From Oscheius sp. JU75 (taxonomy: Eukaryota > Nematoda > Chromadorea > Rhabditida > Rhabditidae): a DNA stretch of 64,000 nt. The stretch spans positions 7,204,501 to 7,268,500 of the forward strand of contig JASJZC010000002.1 in NCBI GenBank assembly GCA_037178855.1, written 5' to 3'. Positions within the stretch are counted from its first letter, which is position 1; every line of letters begins with the position of its first letter. Of the stretch, positions 34,963 through 47,290 are shown piece by piece. The notes below the pieces were generated by a model. The model ran no database searches and was not told the origin of the DNA. It was given only the letters and a program-made list of their open reading frames with translations. Position numbers and translations under genes: made by a program.

Positions 34963-36889
34963 AGTGCTCCGTGAGGATGAGTCGACGCTCAGATCTTACC
35001 AGTTGGAATTCGAGCGCACGCTCCCTTTGCAAATGATCTTGCGATCTTTTGCGCTGAAAATAGGCTCGTAATTTGGGGCTGTTTGATGAAAAAGCGAGAG
35101 AGAGAGAGGCCGAGAGCAGTGACGGACAGATGTCAAAAACTGTCTACGAAGATCTGCCTAGATAAGGAAGTCGTGTGGCAATATGGGAGCACATATCGAT
35201 GCTTTCCAAAAATTGTATGAGAAGGAGAAAATCGATGGCACGCTCGTGCCTATTGGTACCCCGAATATAATGAAGGAGGTCGACACGGCACGGGCCTCGA
35301 CGCAAGATTTCGAACGTTGGTTTCCCGCGCGCGCACACGCGAACCCAGTCGGAAAAATCGATATTGGTCAGGGAGATTCCTCGTCATGGACCGACACAAA
35401 AACAATGTGGGAGAATAGTAATTGGCAACATTTGTGTGTGCCGGTTGCGTCGATAAGGTTCTTATCGGACGTGTGTTTGCGGGAAGCACAAGGTCACAGA
35501 GCCACTGGCCATCTGTGCTCTAAGGGTGGTGTAGTCTGTTTGGTTTAAATGTGCAGTCTTTTAACTTTGTTCGTTACGGGATACCATCAACACCTGTTTA
35601 ACGTACTCGTATCAAAAAATTAGATACCTAATCCAGTTTTTAGGTTGATCATAGAATTAAATAATCGGATGCTTGGCTGAACTAAAAAAGTTAAACGTGT
35701 GTTTCTAGAGTTGTGGTGTGTAACCGTCCGTTGTATAACTCTTCTTAAATTAAACTTAAATTTTTGGCATGCCACCAGCTGTCTACGACGGCTTCGCCAG
35801 TTTGCATCTCTTGGTATTTACTTACTGAGTTTTTTTATTTTTTCTTTGTCCCGGACAATTCCACAGACAATCAAACACACAGTTGACCACAGACACCATC
35901 GCGCTTTCATAGTCCGGAAGTATGGCTATTTTTTAAAGGTTTGCAGTGCTAAATCTAAAGATGTGATGTTTAAACTTTTGCTCCATAGAGTAAGCACTGA
36001 GCCAGCCCCTCACCCATTGAATTTTGGACTTCTGCTGTAAGTACAACTATAAGATCTCCCAAACGGCTGAAAAACTCATGTCATAAATAGTTCTGACGCA
36101 CAGAGAGAACGGGGCGAGAAATCTGAGAAGCTGCGCGGAGGTGCTGTAAAGAGAGAGAGAGCGAGATGGGGAGCGCCGAGGGTCAAGTACAACCAGGGGG
36201 CGAGAGCCTAAGCACTGGACAGATGGCTCGAATGTGATCAGAGTGAGAGGCAGAGACAGAGACCAAGCCACGTCGTTGAGTCGTGGGAGCTTTTTCGTTT
36301 AAATGGACGACAACAATCGATGGGGAGAGATGGTATTAGCCAATCGGACATGGGAATTTTGTACCGACGCGATCGTACGGGTGCAAACATTTTAGATCAT
36401 CATAGATTGATTTAAGACTAGGTTAACCCAACTTGACTCACATTATATTAAGGGATGCATCGGAAGAGAATTTAACAGGCTGTACCTTGACTTACCAAGG
36501 TTCTTGTCAGGACCGCCAAAAAGAGAAAAGAGAAAAAAGGACAAACAAGACCAGAGATCCTGATAAGAAATAGGGCAGACCGCCTAGCAACAAACATTCC
36601 CATTCCGACTAAACGTACATTAACAGCTACTTAATTTTTTTTTCATAGAAAGTAAAAAAAAATAGGGAGCTGAGGCCGTGGCTGTGCGGGAGAGGGCTAT
36701 CGATCGAGCATCCATTGAAAGGGCGGCGGGAGGCGGGCAAATGCCCCGACCCTGAACGGCTGTGCTCGCGAGTGACACTACGCTTTTGCCGGACATTCGA
36801 GGACTGAAGACCACACACGCTCACGCGAAATTTATCGCGAGAGAGAGAAAGAGGGGGTATAAAATCGAAGCGCCACGTGATGGTCATTG

Positions 36890-37000
36890 TCAGAGACAGA
36901 GACAGTGAAATGGAGAGACAGAGACAGGATGAGACAGAGAAGAGTTACAAACAGAGACAGTGAAATGGAGAGACAGTGACAGGAACAGAGACAAAGAGAA
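36890..37000. repeat. GAGACAGAGACAG simple repeat with an internal duplication
   Basis: The unit ACAGTGAAATGGAGAGACAG occurs at about 36902 and again at about 36957. The surrounding sequence is irregular GACAGA units on the plus strand. Confidence 0.6.
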
Positions 37001-37298
37001 TGAGTACAAGGTGACCTGAACAAACCGGTCTCAGCCATTTGCATGTTTCACTCGGCTTATCCAGGATCGCTCTCTAGAGAGTGTTACTGCCGAGAACGGA
37101 AGAGGAAGAGTGGTATCGACTATACAGTTGGAGAGAAATAGGAGGGGAGGGACAGAAGTGTTCTAGTTACGCAAGATTTTGAAAGACCGGATACGACAGA
37201 GAAAAACACGTTGCTCACATTGGGAGGGTTGCGTAACAGTTCCTAGACAGTCTTGAAAAAGAGTGGACAATGAAAGGGTGAATATCATAAATACCACT

Positions 37299-37407
37299 CA
37301 GTTCCAGATAGGTCAGTAATCAACCAATCTGGAACTGAATGTGATCGGGCAGAGTACATATGATATTTTCAATGGTCAATGTCAATTGGATACTTCAGCT
37401 GACATTG
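37299..37407. other. two adjacent hairpins
   Basis: CAGTTCCAGAT (37299-37309) pairs with ATCTGGAACTG (37327-37337), an 11-bp stem with a 17-nt loop. Forty bases later CAATGTCA (37377-37384) pairs with TGACATTG (37400-37407). Function unknown; the stems are too short for a normal microRNA precursor. Confidence 0.4.
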
Positions 37408-37910
37408 TGAGACTTTTATAGGGGGAAGGCGTAGGAGAATAACGATCAAAGGAGTGTTCCCACGCATTCTCTAGGGGTCCGGAGGAGCTAAAAACACGGC
37501 TTTACTAATTGTTCCAGTTCGTGACTAGAATTTAGAATGTTCTAAAAACATACCGGCACTGATAACAACGGAAGAATCTAATAATGTGGGAGGAATAGGA
37601 GAATGATTTCGGAACAAAACTACTATTTGCCGCCAAAACTCTCCTAGATCAAACTTTTTGAAAAATCATTTTTGCGGAAAGGAGAACAAGTTTTGTGTCT
37701 AGCAAATTTCCTTCTTCTTTCTCATTTCTCCATTATGTTTCGCTAATTTTTCTGTGTCTTTATGCTCAAAACAAGCCGTAAAATCCCAATGCATTCCCAT
37801 ATTATCATTCGGGCAAGTCAGTCCTTCAAAATTAGCTTTGGAGCAACTTGAACCTTTACTCACAGACTCGATCTCCTCTTTCCAGACCGCAAAAACGCCC
37901 CCCAAATGCG

Positions 37911-40332
37911 ATGATTACCATTCTGAAGAGTCCAACAAGTTTCGGGCGTTTTCTTCAAATACCGTCAACGAGCTGCTTTCATCTGCACACGTCCACGCGA
38001 TACAACAGTCTCCCAAAGGTTGGTTTTTATTTTTTTGTTTTTTTTAACGCTTTCCTGTTTTCCTGGCTAAAACTCATTGTTTTCAGGCAGCACCACATGA
38101 AGACGAGCTAGAACATCAATTTCATCCACCCAGACAGGTCAGACGAGCTCCAGCAGTCGGAATACTCGATTTGGAAGGAAAATCCAAGCGGAAGGAGCTA
38201 GGATTGATATGTGAGAGCTCAGATTTACTTTTCGAGCCATTTTTCTTCAGTATCCGACCCACATTTACAAGAATGGACAAAAATGGAACCCCGCGGGCTC
38301 GTCTCGGCTTATCTACAGTTGTCAAAGTATAAACTGACGGCGCTTATTACTTCCACAGGTAATTTTGAAACTTTATTTTACCAAGAGAATAGCATGATTT
38401 TCAGCCGCGGCAGGCTACATGATGTCCCCGTTGGCCTTCTCCTTGCCCACATTCGCCAGCTGCGTCGCCGGAACAGCCCTTCTCTCGTCGGCAGCAAATG
38501 CCTGTAATCAGCTCCTGGAAGCCCCCTACGATGCTCAGATGAAGAGAACACAGAGCAGGGTGCTCGTCGTACACAGGTAAATTTGGTTCTATTTTCTCTC
38601 TTTGCTTCCCGGACCTAAACTCACCTTATCTAAGAGAAAAGTTCAAAGCCAGCAAAATTGCTACGCGTGTACCGATCCCGGAAAGTTTACTTATAATTGC
38701 GAGAAAATAACTTTTGATCTACAGAAAGTTCTTTTTTGGGGTAGTATTAGTTTTGACGAGTCGTTTACTCTTCAAACTCTCGACAGACTCATTTTGTCGA
38801 CTTACTAACTTTCTCTGGTGATCAACATCGAAAATTCCTCCTAAAATGAGTAGGATTCTTTTCAGAACTTTTAAATTATGCGTACGCCTTGCCAAAGTTC
38901 GCGCTACTTTCACTATAAAAATATTACGCAAACTAGCAATAAGTACGGGTAACAAATTAAGAATTATTTCTTGGCCTGGTATTACAGAAGTTAACCATTT
39001 TCTATTAACCGAAGCCAGTGTGATGGAGTGTGTAGACGGAAAACTGTTTAGAGCAAATCTTGTAAAAAAAAAGGCTTGATAACACTCAGTTTTCGTAGTT
39101 TTGACAGAATAACTGGTCAATTTGAGTCAGGTCGTGCTGAGTTCAATAGACTTTATGGAATGCCCATTCTCCACGAGACCATTGAATTTCTTTCCAGATT
39201 TTCTCCCCTCCACGCCCTCTCCTTCGCCACCGTCTGTGCCACCTCCGGGGTCGGACTGCTCTACGTCGCTTGCAATCCCCTCACTGCTGCCCTCGGAGCA
39301 TTGAATATCTTCCTCTACGCCGGCGTCTACACGCCAATGAAGCGAACCCACATAGGCTGTACGTGGGCCGGAGCCGTGGTCGGAGCCATCCCTCCTCTGA
39401 TGGGATACGCGGCTCTCCATGGAAGTCTAGACATGGCTGCAGCCTGTCTCGCCGCCATTCTCTACTCCTGGCAGTTCCCGCATTTTAACGGACTGAGCTG
39501 GAATCTGAGAGGCGACTATAGCAGGGTATGTGTGTCTTTTTTAACGTTTAATATACAAAAATCAGGCTGGATATCGAGTGATGTGCGTGACGGACGAGAG
39601 GCTATGTCGAGTAACCACCATACGACATGCGCTGGCCCTGATTGGACTCTGTTCCGTGGCTGCGCCGCTGACGGATCTGACAACTATCACTTTTGCTTTA
39701 GGTTCGTTTTTTCTATTTCTGTTTTTTTCGCAATGTTAGCTTGGCAACTACGTACAGATTATCATTAGATACCGGCAAAAGTCAGAGCTTTTTTTGTAAG
39801 TCTGCTGATTAGTGTTTTCTGCACCGAAATTTCCGTAATTACGACGAATATCTCGGAGAATATCGCCCGCTTCGGAAGACCAAAAATATAGAATAAAACT
39901 GTCAAAATGCGTCGGAAAAAATGGATTCTGGTACTACTACACATTTGAGAGAACAATTACCTCACCTAGGCACAGCTTTAGCGGTTCTTTGCCCTGGAAC
40001 ACGCCTATGCGATAATAAGATTCTGGTGGTCTGATCCAAAGGGAAGGCCATAGAATTCCTTTTCCAGACTCCCTCCCAGTCAACGCCTACCTGGCCTATC
40101 TCTCCTACCAGTTCTACAGAGCTCCAGACGCCAAAAACTCGCGAAGACTCTTTTTTTTCAGGTGTTCATCTCCATTTTTTGGACTTAAAACACAATTTTT
40201 AGTCTACTATACCTCCCCGTCCTCCTCGGTCTCATGATTATCAGCAACGGCGGTCGTGGGGCGGCGGAAAAGAAGAAGACTGCTGTCGACAACATACTCG
40301 TTGAGTCTGTATCCAAAGTTGTTGACTTTTAG
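37911..40332 (+). CDS. COX10: protoheme IX farnesyltransferase (COX10), 399 aa
   Basis: Converts protoheme to heme O in the inner mitochondrial membrane for cytochrome c oxidase assembly. Exons: 37911-38018, 38087-38210, 38251-38358, 38405-38576, 39198-39525, 39566-39701, 40068-40161, 40203-40332. The N-terminus is an Arg/Ser-rich presequence. UbiA-family prenyltransferase motifs: [17 protein letters not shown], the Asp-rich [67 protein letters not shown] and DYSRAGYRVM, with several transmembrane helices. The ATG at 37911 is the first in the coding frame; a stop lies upstream, and CTCTTTCCAG precedes it by about 27 nt. Intron 4 (621 nt) contains an unrelated 77-residue ORF. Confidence 0.94.
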
Positions 40333-41599
40333 TAGTTTTGTTATCTTAAAATTTGCATCCTGGAACGGGTATATAGATTTAGCTCTAACACTGTTAAAAT
40401 ACAATTTTTCATAGGAAATTACAGTTTTGTTGGCTTTTTCTTGTTAAAATTCGTTCTTTACAAGTTATGAATAAACTTAGTTTTGTGCAGGTATATGGTG
40501 ATGAATTGGTGTGGTTTGTAGACCAGAGTCCGTACCGTTTTTTAAAGATTTACAAGCCTATTAATTGTTTTTTTTTAACTCAAAAACCCGACTTTTTCGG
40601 CTTGAAAACGTGATTGTTTAAGCAAGACCAGAAAGATCTGTAAATAATGCCGAATAAAAGCATTTAAGATGACAACGAAAGTACTGAAAATAAGGAGCCA
40701 CATGCTTGGGAAATAGCCAAGAGGCTTCCGTTACAGTATAAAATTGGTTGACACCCCACGTGAATTTTTGCAAATTTCTGTCAATATTGCTATCATACTG
40801 AGTCATTCCGCCTGTTTTCGCCTGATGGGAACCCTTCACCATAGTATTTTTTCTTCAGAAAAGCGGCAAAATCTTTGTGGAAGCAGAAAAAGTTCGAGTT
40901 TTTACGACAGGTTATAAAGCTAGATAGAGTGAAATTTCGGTAATCTCTAGGCCATATATTCAGTCAAAAAGACCAGTAAAATGTCGCAAAAAAAAACAAA
41001 AGTAGTCATTCCGGCAGTTTATGCGTGTCAATCAGCATCTTGGTCTCTTTTTCCTGTCGCTCTGTCGGACAGATTCAGTCTCCCAAGTTGTGAACTTGCA
41101 CAGATTTCGTTGTAACTCCAATTTCGAAGCTGGACTTTTTTGATTATCCTCTGAACTGGAAGAGTAGCTTGTAATTTTATTCTGTAGGGTTCTATTGGGT
41201 AGCAGAAATGTCATTTCTCTAGGACTTGACACCATTCACGAGACTGGAAACCTTCAAAAGTTAGAGCTGTGCCCGGAAAGAATGACGCTTGCGCAAAGGG
41301 CTTACCCCGAGTGTGAGAGACGGGAGAATATAATCCACCGACGACCCGCGAAGCTTCGAGTTTTAGAGCGGGAGTCTCTAGTGTTTATAGTTGCCTTCCC
41401 AGACACCCCCAACCCTCTCTAAATGGCTATGGGAGAGTGAGACAACCTATTGGATTTCAATCAACCTATGTCTCTCCGGACTGCCAATTGTGCAACAATA
41501 TCCTCATTCGATTGTGTCGGGTCATTCTCGCATCTAAAAGTTTGTATTTTTCCAGTTTTCTGTTTTTATGTAAAAGGGAGACGGCAAGAATTTTCATAG

Positions 41600-41665
41600 C
41601 TCTCACGGAACCGAACCCGATTCTTTTGGAACCACAATCAGAGCTCTAACCGACTGCGCAATGCA
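41600..41665 (-). other. degenerate tRNA-like sequence (pol III promoter boxes)
   Basis: On the minus strand TGCGCAGTCGGT (41649-41660) resembles box A and GGTTCGGTTCC (41607-41617) resembles box B at tRNA-like spacing. The acceptor, anticodon and T stems do not pair properly, so this is at most a tRNA pseudogene or tRNA-derived SINE head. Confidence 0.3.
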
Positions 41666-42599
41666 ATACAACGCCGCGTCGAGTTTTAGATTGGTATTTG
41701 AGCTTACAGATAAGGAGCTAGCGGCTAGAGCATGCGATTATTGAAATATCTAGCGTCCTAGTCTCACCCGTACTGACTCAGTCGAGCCAGGCAAGCACTA
41801 AAACGGCTGACTTTGCTGCAGATTGCGACATCTATCCAGAATCTTCCATCTAGTTTAATGCCCAAAAGTCTGTGTGTGTGTGTCTAGAGACCTAACAGAT
41901 ACTTTGTGACACCAATTACGTTTTGCAAGTCAAGTCAGTTTGGGAGATGCGTCTCGGGGTGAACGTTGCTCCGGTAGCTTGACTGGAGCATCATCTACCA
42001 ATCACGAGTCCCAACGGGGCACCAACCTAACTTGTGACAGTAATGACACTTGCGGCTAATTTGATGTGATTCTTTTTGCCAGCTATAGGTGGTCGGGGGC
42101 TGGAATCGATGCGATTTATGCGACATACCACACAAGTTCCCACACCGGTCTTCCTCTTTACTCTTATCCTCTCTCCAATTCCCACCCCATACTCTCTCAT
42201 CAATCCTGTGAACCCCTTTTGGTCTTGCTCGTTTGTTTTGAAGACAGATTTTGGACGAAAAGAGGCATGGGTTCGCTCTGTGTGTGTGTCTTTGGGCCCG
42301 GAAGGGCGAGAAAGGCGCGAACGAAAAGAACCGGCCCGCGCAGCAGTCTGTTATGCCCTCTGGGTGTTGCCTCTCTTTTACCTGTTCCAAAATGTTTCAA
42401 AGTCTGTCCAACTTATCAGAATTCCAAGAGTTCTACTTTGCAAGGGTAAGACTTATTGTCAGAGATAGAACAATAGTAAGAGCCGTAAGAACAAGTCAGT
42501 TCGACAGAAGGTGAGTCACAACTAGAACCTTTCTATTGAGAGAGTGTTTAGATAGGGAGACAGGATATAACAATATATAACAGTGAGACGGATTGAGTG

Positions 42600-43100
42600 A
42601 GTCTGTCAAGGAAGATTGCAATCTGACTGAGAGGATACAGGGCGAGCATGTCTTTGAGAGAGAGAGAGAGAGAGAGTGATAGAGACGGTTACAGTTGACA
42701 GAAAGAGATTCATCAGACAGAGATAGAAAGAGACAAGTGACGGTTGGAGCAGATCGGAACTAGAGAGACAGATGCAATTGTCAGAGGGACTGGAAAACAC
42801 AAGAGGACACATTGACAAAATACCAGATGACAAGAGGCATTTGTGGACACACCAATGGTCTTGGACATTGCGAGAAATTTGAGATGTGATGAAGGGCATG
42901 CACAAGGGGACAGACAGAGGCACTGGGACAAGTTGACAGGAGCAGAGTTACAGTACATGACAGGGAAGTGGATACGTATAGGATAACAGACGGAGATAGA
43001 GTGAGAGAGAAAACTTGACCGAAACAATCAAATCTCGGTGACAAGAATAGAGCAACCGGGTGTGAGTGACAGAGAGACAGGAACAAGATAACAAAGAGTC
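42600..43100. repeat. long degenerate GACAGA/GAGAGA repeat tract
   Basis: About 500 bp of plus-strand purine-rich irregular repeat, including an uninterrupted GA run near 42657-42676. It produces long Ser/Leu/Val-rich shadow ORFs on the minus strand, none of which is credible. Confidence 0.7.
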
Positions 43101-43649
43101 TAACAGAACCCTTTGACAGAAATGGCTGTCGGTAACACTCAAGGCCTGGGCTCGAACGTGAAATCTCATCATAGCTTGTTATGACCTAAACGTCACACGT
43201 CCTAAGAAATCACCCACTTGGGACCATGTTTTTCGTGCTCTCAAAAGGCTCTCCGTGGTTGCATGACATCGATTTTCTTTTCGAGTTCACATGGAGAAAC
43301 GGGAGCTCTCCCAATTTGACACTTTACACGCTCATTTGGAATTCCGGTGGTCCTCTCGCCCTCTCTCTTGTCCTCCTTATGTGCGTTCTCTCCCGCCAAC
43401 ACTAATCCACTGGAACATCCCAAAATTGCGCGGCAAAAATCAAAGTCATTCGGGCGTGAAAGTCATGTTCTTCCACCCATATAGCTCCTCTCTCTATCGA
43501 CATGTTGTGGCCCGAATTCTTAGTCAGAAGCGTCAGTCAGTCAGAAAGAAAATAAAGTACTTTGCGCGGCGAGGAGGGACCATCCTTCTTTCTCCTTTTT
43601 GTTGACTACAGCTGACATTCGCTGCCATTGTCTCTCTATGCCAATGGAC

Positions 43650-43916
43650 CTAGATTCAACAAGTATTACATTTTGTTACTTGACCAGCTGCCGATGGCAG
43701 CTTTGCAGCCCGTTTGGTCTTGGCTTAGTATTAATAACAGGCGCCTTCGCCGCTTCCCTAGTAACAAAAGTTGCCCCCACAGTCGACTTTTCATCTTGTC
43801 GCTTGACATGAAATGACTTGTCAGAATTTTTGGGTATTAATGTTGACATGCAATTGTGCGGACACCATGACAGACAGACGGACGGACGGACACCACTGCG
43901 CTTTAGTAAAGAAAGA
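43650..43916 (-). mobile_element. Helitron-type element, minus orientation
   Basis: Read on the minus strand it starts at 43916 with TCTTTCTTTACTAAAGCGC after an A. It carries the same GTCCGTCC block, the same GCATGTCAA segment and the GAAGCGGCG...CTGTTATTAATACTAA segment found in the complete element at 32478. A palindrome AGCTGCCGATGGCAGCT at 43686-43702 sits near the 3' side, but the expected CTRR terminus 10 nt after it is missing, so the left edge is uncertain. Confidence 0.65.
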
Positions 43917-44325
43917 TTCTAAAACTTCCTAGTAGAATAAAACTCCAAAAGTAGTCTCTAAAGTGGTCTCCATGGGATGAATAGCGTAGCGAGAGACATT
44001 GACATAGATATATGGTGCAAGTTTTGACCTGATCAACAGGCTGTGAGTAGTCAGTGTTGGCACATATTTTCTGTTTGTTTCAATAGTCCTTTGCTCCTAT
44101 TTTCCGAAAACAAATTTCTGTCAAACTAAGCTCTACAAAGCTCTAGCTTTTGGTCTTTCGAAAACTTTGTAGAACATTGCAAACTGAGGAGATAGAAAGT
44201 CTTGAGGAGTAGCTTTTCACTCAACAGCACTTCGTTTCAATAAACTCTTTTTTGATACTTTCACTTTTTGTTATTTTGAGAACAAATTTGAAACTTTCTC
44301 AATTACAGAGCATGCATAATTTGTG

Positions 44326-45493
44326 ATGGCGAATCAGCAGGCGCCGAGACTCATTTCCTACGAGCGGAGAGGTGAATATGTCTTCAATAACAGGCAAGGC
44401 ATTTCAAAAATGTATTAAATCCAAAATTTAGTGACTCCTACCATGGAAATCTGTCCCGTTCCCCCTATGACAGTGTCCAGACCTCGGCCGAACCCCGGCG
44501 GTCGAGTTCCTTCCAAAGGAGGCCCGTACAGGATGAGTACAAGGTACCGTCATGTCAATTTCTGTCATTTGACCTGTTCTTTAGCAAAATAGACCCAGGA
44601 GAATATCAAATACTACGAATCCTGTTAGACACGAGCTTCCACCACGGTACGAGATCCGATCTGGACAGAGAATGCTTGTGAATGGCGTGGTCGACCCGGA
44701 ATTCACGTCCCTGGAGTACCAGAATCATAGGAATGGGTACAGAGTTCCAAGTGCTTCCAGAGACAATTACCAACCTTCAACAGCATCGAGAGACACGTAT
44801 CATGCTCAGGTATCTTTTATTCTGGCTTTCTGCAGGCTTGCCGCCTCTTTGTCTCGCCATTTTCGGGTAGAAGACGGCATTTTCGATCTTGATGTTCTAA
44901 AAAGTTGTAGCCCGTGAAAAAAACAATACAGCTTTGCAGAACATTGTAAATCTCCAATATACAGCCTAAAGTCCGTAAAACGTGAGACAGGCTGTGACTT
45001 CTGCGACGTGAAGTATTCTACTGGCCGCGATGCCTAACTTTTGTTTTCGCATAGAAAACAGCCCTTCTGAGTTTTGCGATGTTCTAGACAGTTGTGGCCT
45101 GTGAAAAGCGGTATAACTTTGTAGAACATTGTAAAACTGGAAAATGCAGCCGTAGGTCTGAAAAATGTGAGACAAGCTGGGTCTAAGCGGTGCTTTGCTG
45201 CAATTTTGCTACTCTTGCAACAGGATCGGATTCAGAGAGCGAGAGCAATAGAGCCCGAAGACAACAGCTACACTGAAAATACTCACTACTACAGTATACC
45301 AAGGTAAGACCACTACAATCTGTTGAAAGAACACCTATTTAGCACGGAGTACTACGACAACGTCGAGAAGTCACCACGACGTCGTCCCACAACAGTTCAC
45401 CCGGAACGAGATTATCGAGAGACTGAGATCCTGGACGATGTCAGTGATGCCGTTTCGGATATGTACCAGTCAGGACGGTTTGGAGGTGAGTAA
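44326..45493 (+). CDS. intrinsically disordered protein, 211 aa, unrecognised
   Basis: Exons: 44326-44393, 44432-44543, 44585-44809, 45224-45303, 45343-45493. Rich in Arg, Ser, Tyr and Asn (SASRDNYQPSTASRDTYH; EYYDNVEKSPRRRPTT) with an acidic end (ILDDVSDAVSDMYQSG). The first intron appears to use a GC donor (CAG|GCAAGG): with it the downstream frame reads as one natural chain, whereas the nearby GT donor gives a less protein-like frame. The last exon is closed at the in-frame TAA; alternatively GGAG|GTGAG may splice further. Tandem tyrosines could be phosphorylation or RNA-granule features, but this is inference. A TCAATTACAG site lies 18 nt before the ATG. Confidence 0.6.
44891..45179 (+). 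repeat. diverged direct repeat, about 103 bp, two copies
   Basis: 44891-44994 and 45078-45179 align from GATGTTCTA to GAGACA-GCTG with about 75-80% identity by eye, separated by 83 bp, both in intron 3 of the disordered-protein gene. A third partial copy (ACTTTGTAGAACATTG) is at about 44163-44180, upstream of the gene. Family unknown. Confidence 0.6.
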
Positions 45494-47290
45494 GGAAGAA
45501 ATAGGCTAAGGGCTGGATGAAAGAAGGGAATCATCAATTTGTTGGGAAGGCTTTATCTAGTCAAGATTCGTAAACATCCTGGAGGTAAGTCAAGCTGTTC
45601 CAGTTCCGTTTTGCTTCCTGGTTCCAGTAATTTAAACGCGAGTTCTTCATAGATCAGGACACTTGCTTATGCTCATTCGATGAGCTGCTGGTGAAGAAGG
45701 ATGCTCCTTTGCCTGGTCTCTTACTCGGTGTTCACTTTTTTGCCGTTTCTCTCTGGCCAGCCTCATCATTGTCTCTCTAAACTCTGTCCTTCCATTAGCC
45801 CACTCACATTTTTCTAGAGCCTCGTTCTAGTCTCGTATCGGGTGTTCTCTCTAAGACCCTGATATCTAACCCTAGCTTGTTTAGAGTCGTAGAAACAGAA
45901 ATTGTCTAAAGTACTCGTACAACAATCGGGCATTGCCCACTCTGCTCATGTTATACTCATATCTACTCAGTTCATGGCCGAGTTATGAAGCCTTTCTTTT
46001 TTAGAATCATGACATGGTCAAACCATCAGATTAGATCCTAACGTTTCGCTCAAAGTTGTATAATTTGCCCAAGGTTTCAGTTTAGGAACAAAATCAGGGT
46101 GGTATACTGGTGCTACACGCTGTTATCCCAGTAAATACGATGACCATAGGCATCACAGCAGGACTGACTTGGAGAAGGAGAGGGATACCAGACGAACTAA
46201 GGATAGGCAACTTTGACCAAAAAAAAAGAAGAAAGATTAGTGAGATGGTTCTAGCAAGAACATAGATGCACCCTCTCTCTCTTTTAATTGCGTTCATTCT
46301 GATTTGATTAGGGCAGTCGTTCACCTTTTCGGGCCCCCTGTCTCTTGCCTACCCTAATTAGTGTCAACACGTTCTTTTTTGCACTGGGATATGCAAGAGA
46401 GAGAGTGAGAGAGTTTCGAATTACCCCTCCTACTCTAGACTACCCTACCAAGATTAGTAGTGCCGCTGATGAGCCCCCAGAAAAATATCATTACTGGTCT
46501 CCATGGCAATTCTCCGGATCCCTCCTATCCTAGCAGAGGGAGTGTCTCTCTCTCTGTCTCTCTCTCCCGACATGTAATTCATTTTTGATCCGTCATTCTC
46601 TCGCCCCGTCTTATTTTGGGAACTGGTACCCCTAGACGAATGGCCCCTCATCTACCTTGGTATTGAAGACAGGATTTGAGAGCGTCGATAATTTATTTAG
46701 GAGCTTCTTTGTTCGAGCTTTTTCGAGCATTTCCTTGCAGAATTCCTGTTTTGCACATCTCGGAATTTGTACAGTGGAACCTCATTAGTAAGAAGGGGCT
46801 CTAATCGAACTTTACACCCTCAGTTTCTCCGCTTCCGTTTTTCGCTATATGATCTTTTGACGTGTGTCACCAATCGGAAGAGCTTCATTTGGCCATCGTA
46901 ATTTGAGTTAGTGAGCCATCTTGAGATGATCACGTGACTCTCTATTGGTAGCTCGCTTTTTGATTAATACGAACAACTCACGAGACCTTTCTTACCTCAG
47001 AACTACCGTATGCTTTAACATTTAGCGAGGTCACTGGAATGTATCCTATCTCCCATTCCTCTCTTGTCTCTTTGTAATTGGAGAGACCAGAATTGCCAAG
47101 AAGGAGCCGCGCATTTTTAACAGCCTCATAATAGAGTCTTCCCCTTGTTTTCTGATATTTTACCTTTGACAGTAATAGGGACAATGAGAAAGAGAGAGAG
47201 AGTGACAAAGACAGTGACAGAGATAGACAGGGACAGTTACTTTTTCCTATCTCTCCTTCTCTGTTTCTCTGAACTGTTTTCTGCCTCCAG
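45494..47290. other. intergenic upstream of the RabGAP gene
   Basis: About 1.8 kb. No supported gene. GACAGA repeats at 47190-47240 and GAGA/CTCT runs near 46395 and 46540. CTGCCTCCAG directly abuts the next ATG. Confidence 0.4.

Larger units (their letters stand above)
34963..37910. other. intergenic, about 2.9 kb, simple repeats and hairpins
   Basis: Contains an uncertain 121-residue ORF at 35183-35548 (+) with mixed composition and no recognised domain, a GA-rich region at 36120-36260, GACAGA repeats at 36890-37000 with a repeated 24-base unit, and two hairpins at 37299-37337 and 37377-37407. No gene is convincingly supported. A first exon of COX10 or non-coding RNA could be hidden here. 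Confidence 0.35.
40333..44325. other. intergenic, about 4 kb, repeat-rich
   Basis: No supported protein gene. Content: a tRNA-like relic near 41600-41665, GACAGA repeats from 42600 to 43100 including (GA)n at 42657-42676, and a Helitron-type element near 43650-43916. The partial repeat ACTTTGTAGAACATTG near 44163-44180 recurs in an intron of the next gene. Confidence 0.4.

Noticed and set aside
35183-35548. 121-residue plus-strand ORF as a gene
   Set aside because: No recognised domain, mixed composition and no splice partners; kept only as a note in the intergenic entry.
42606-43172. Minus-strand ORFs rich in Ser, Leu, Val and Cys
   Set aside because: Translations of the GACAGA simple repeat; no splice or start context and low complexity.
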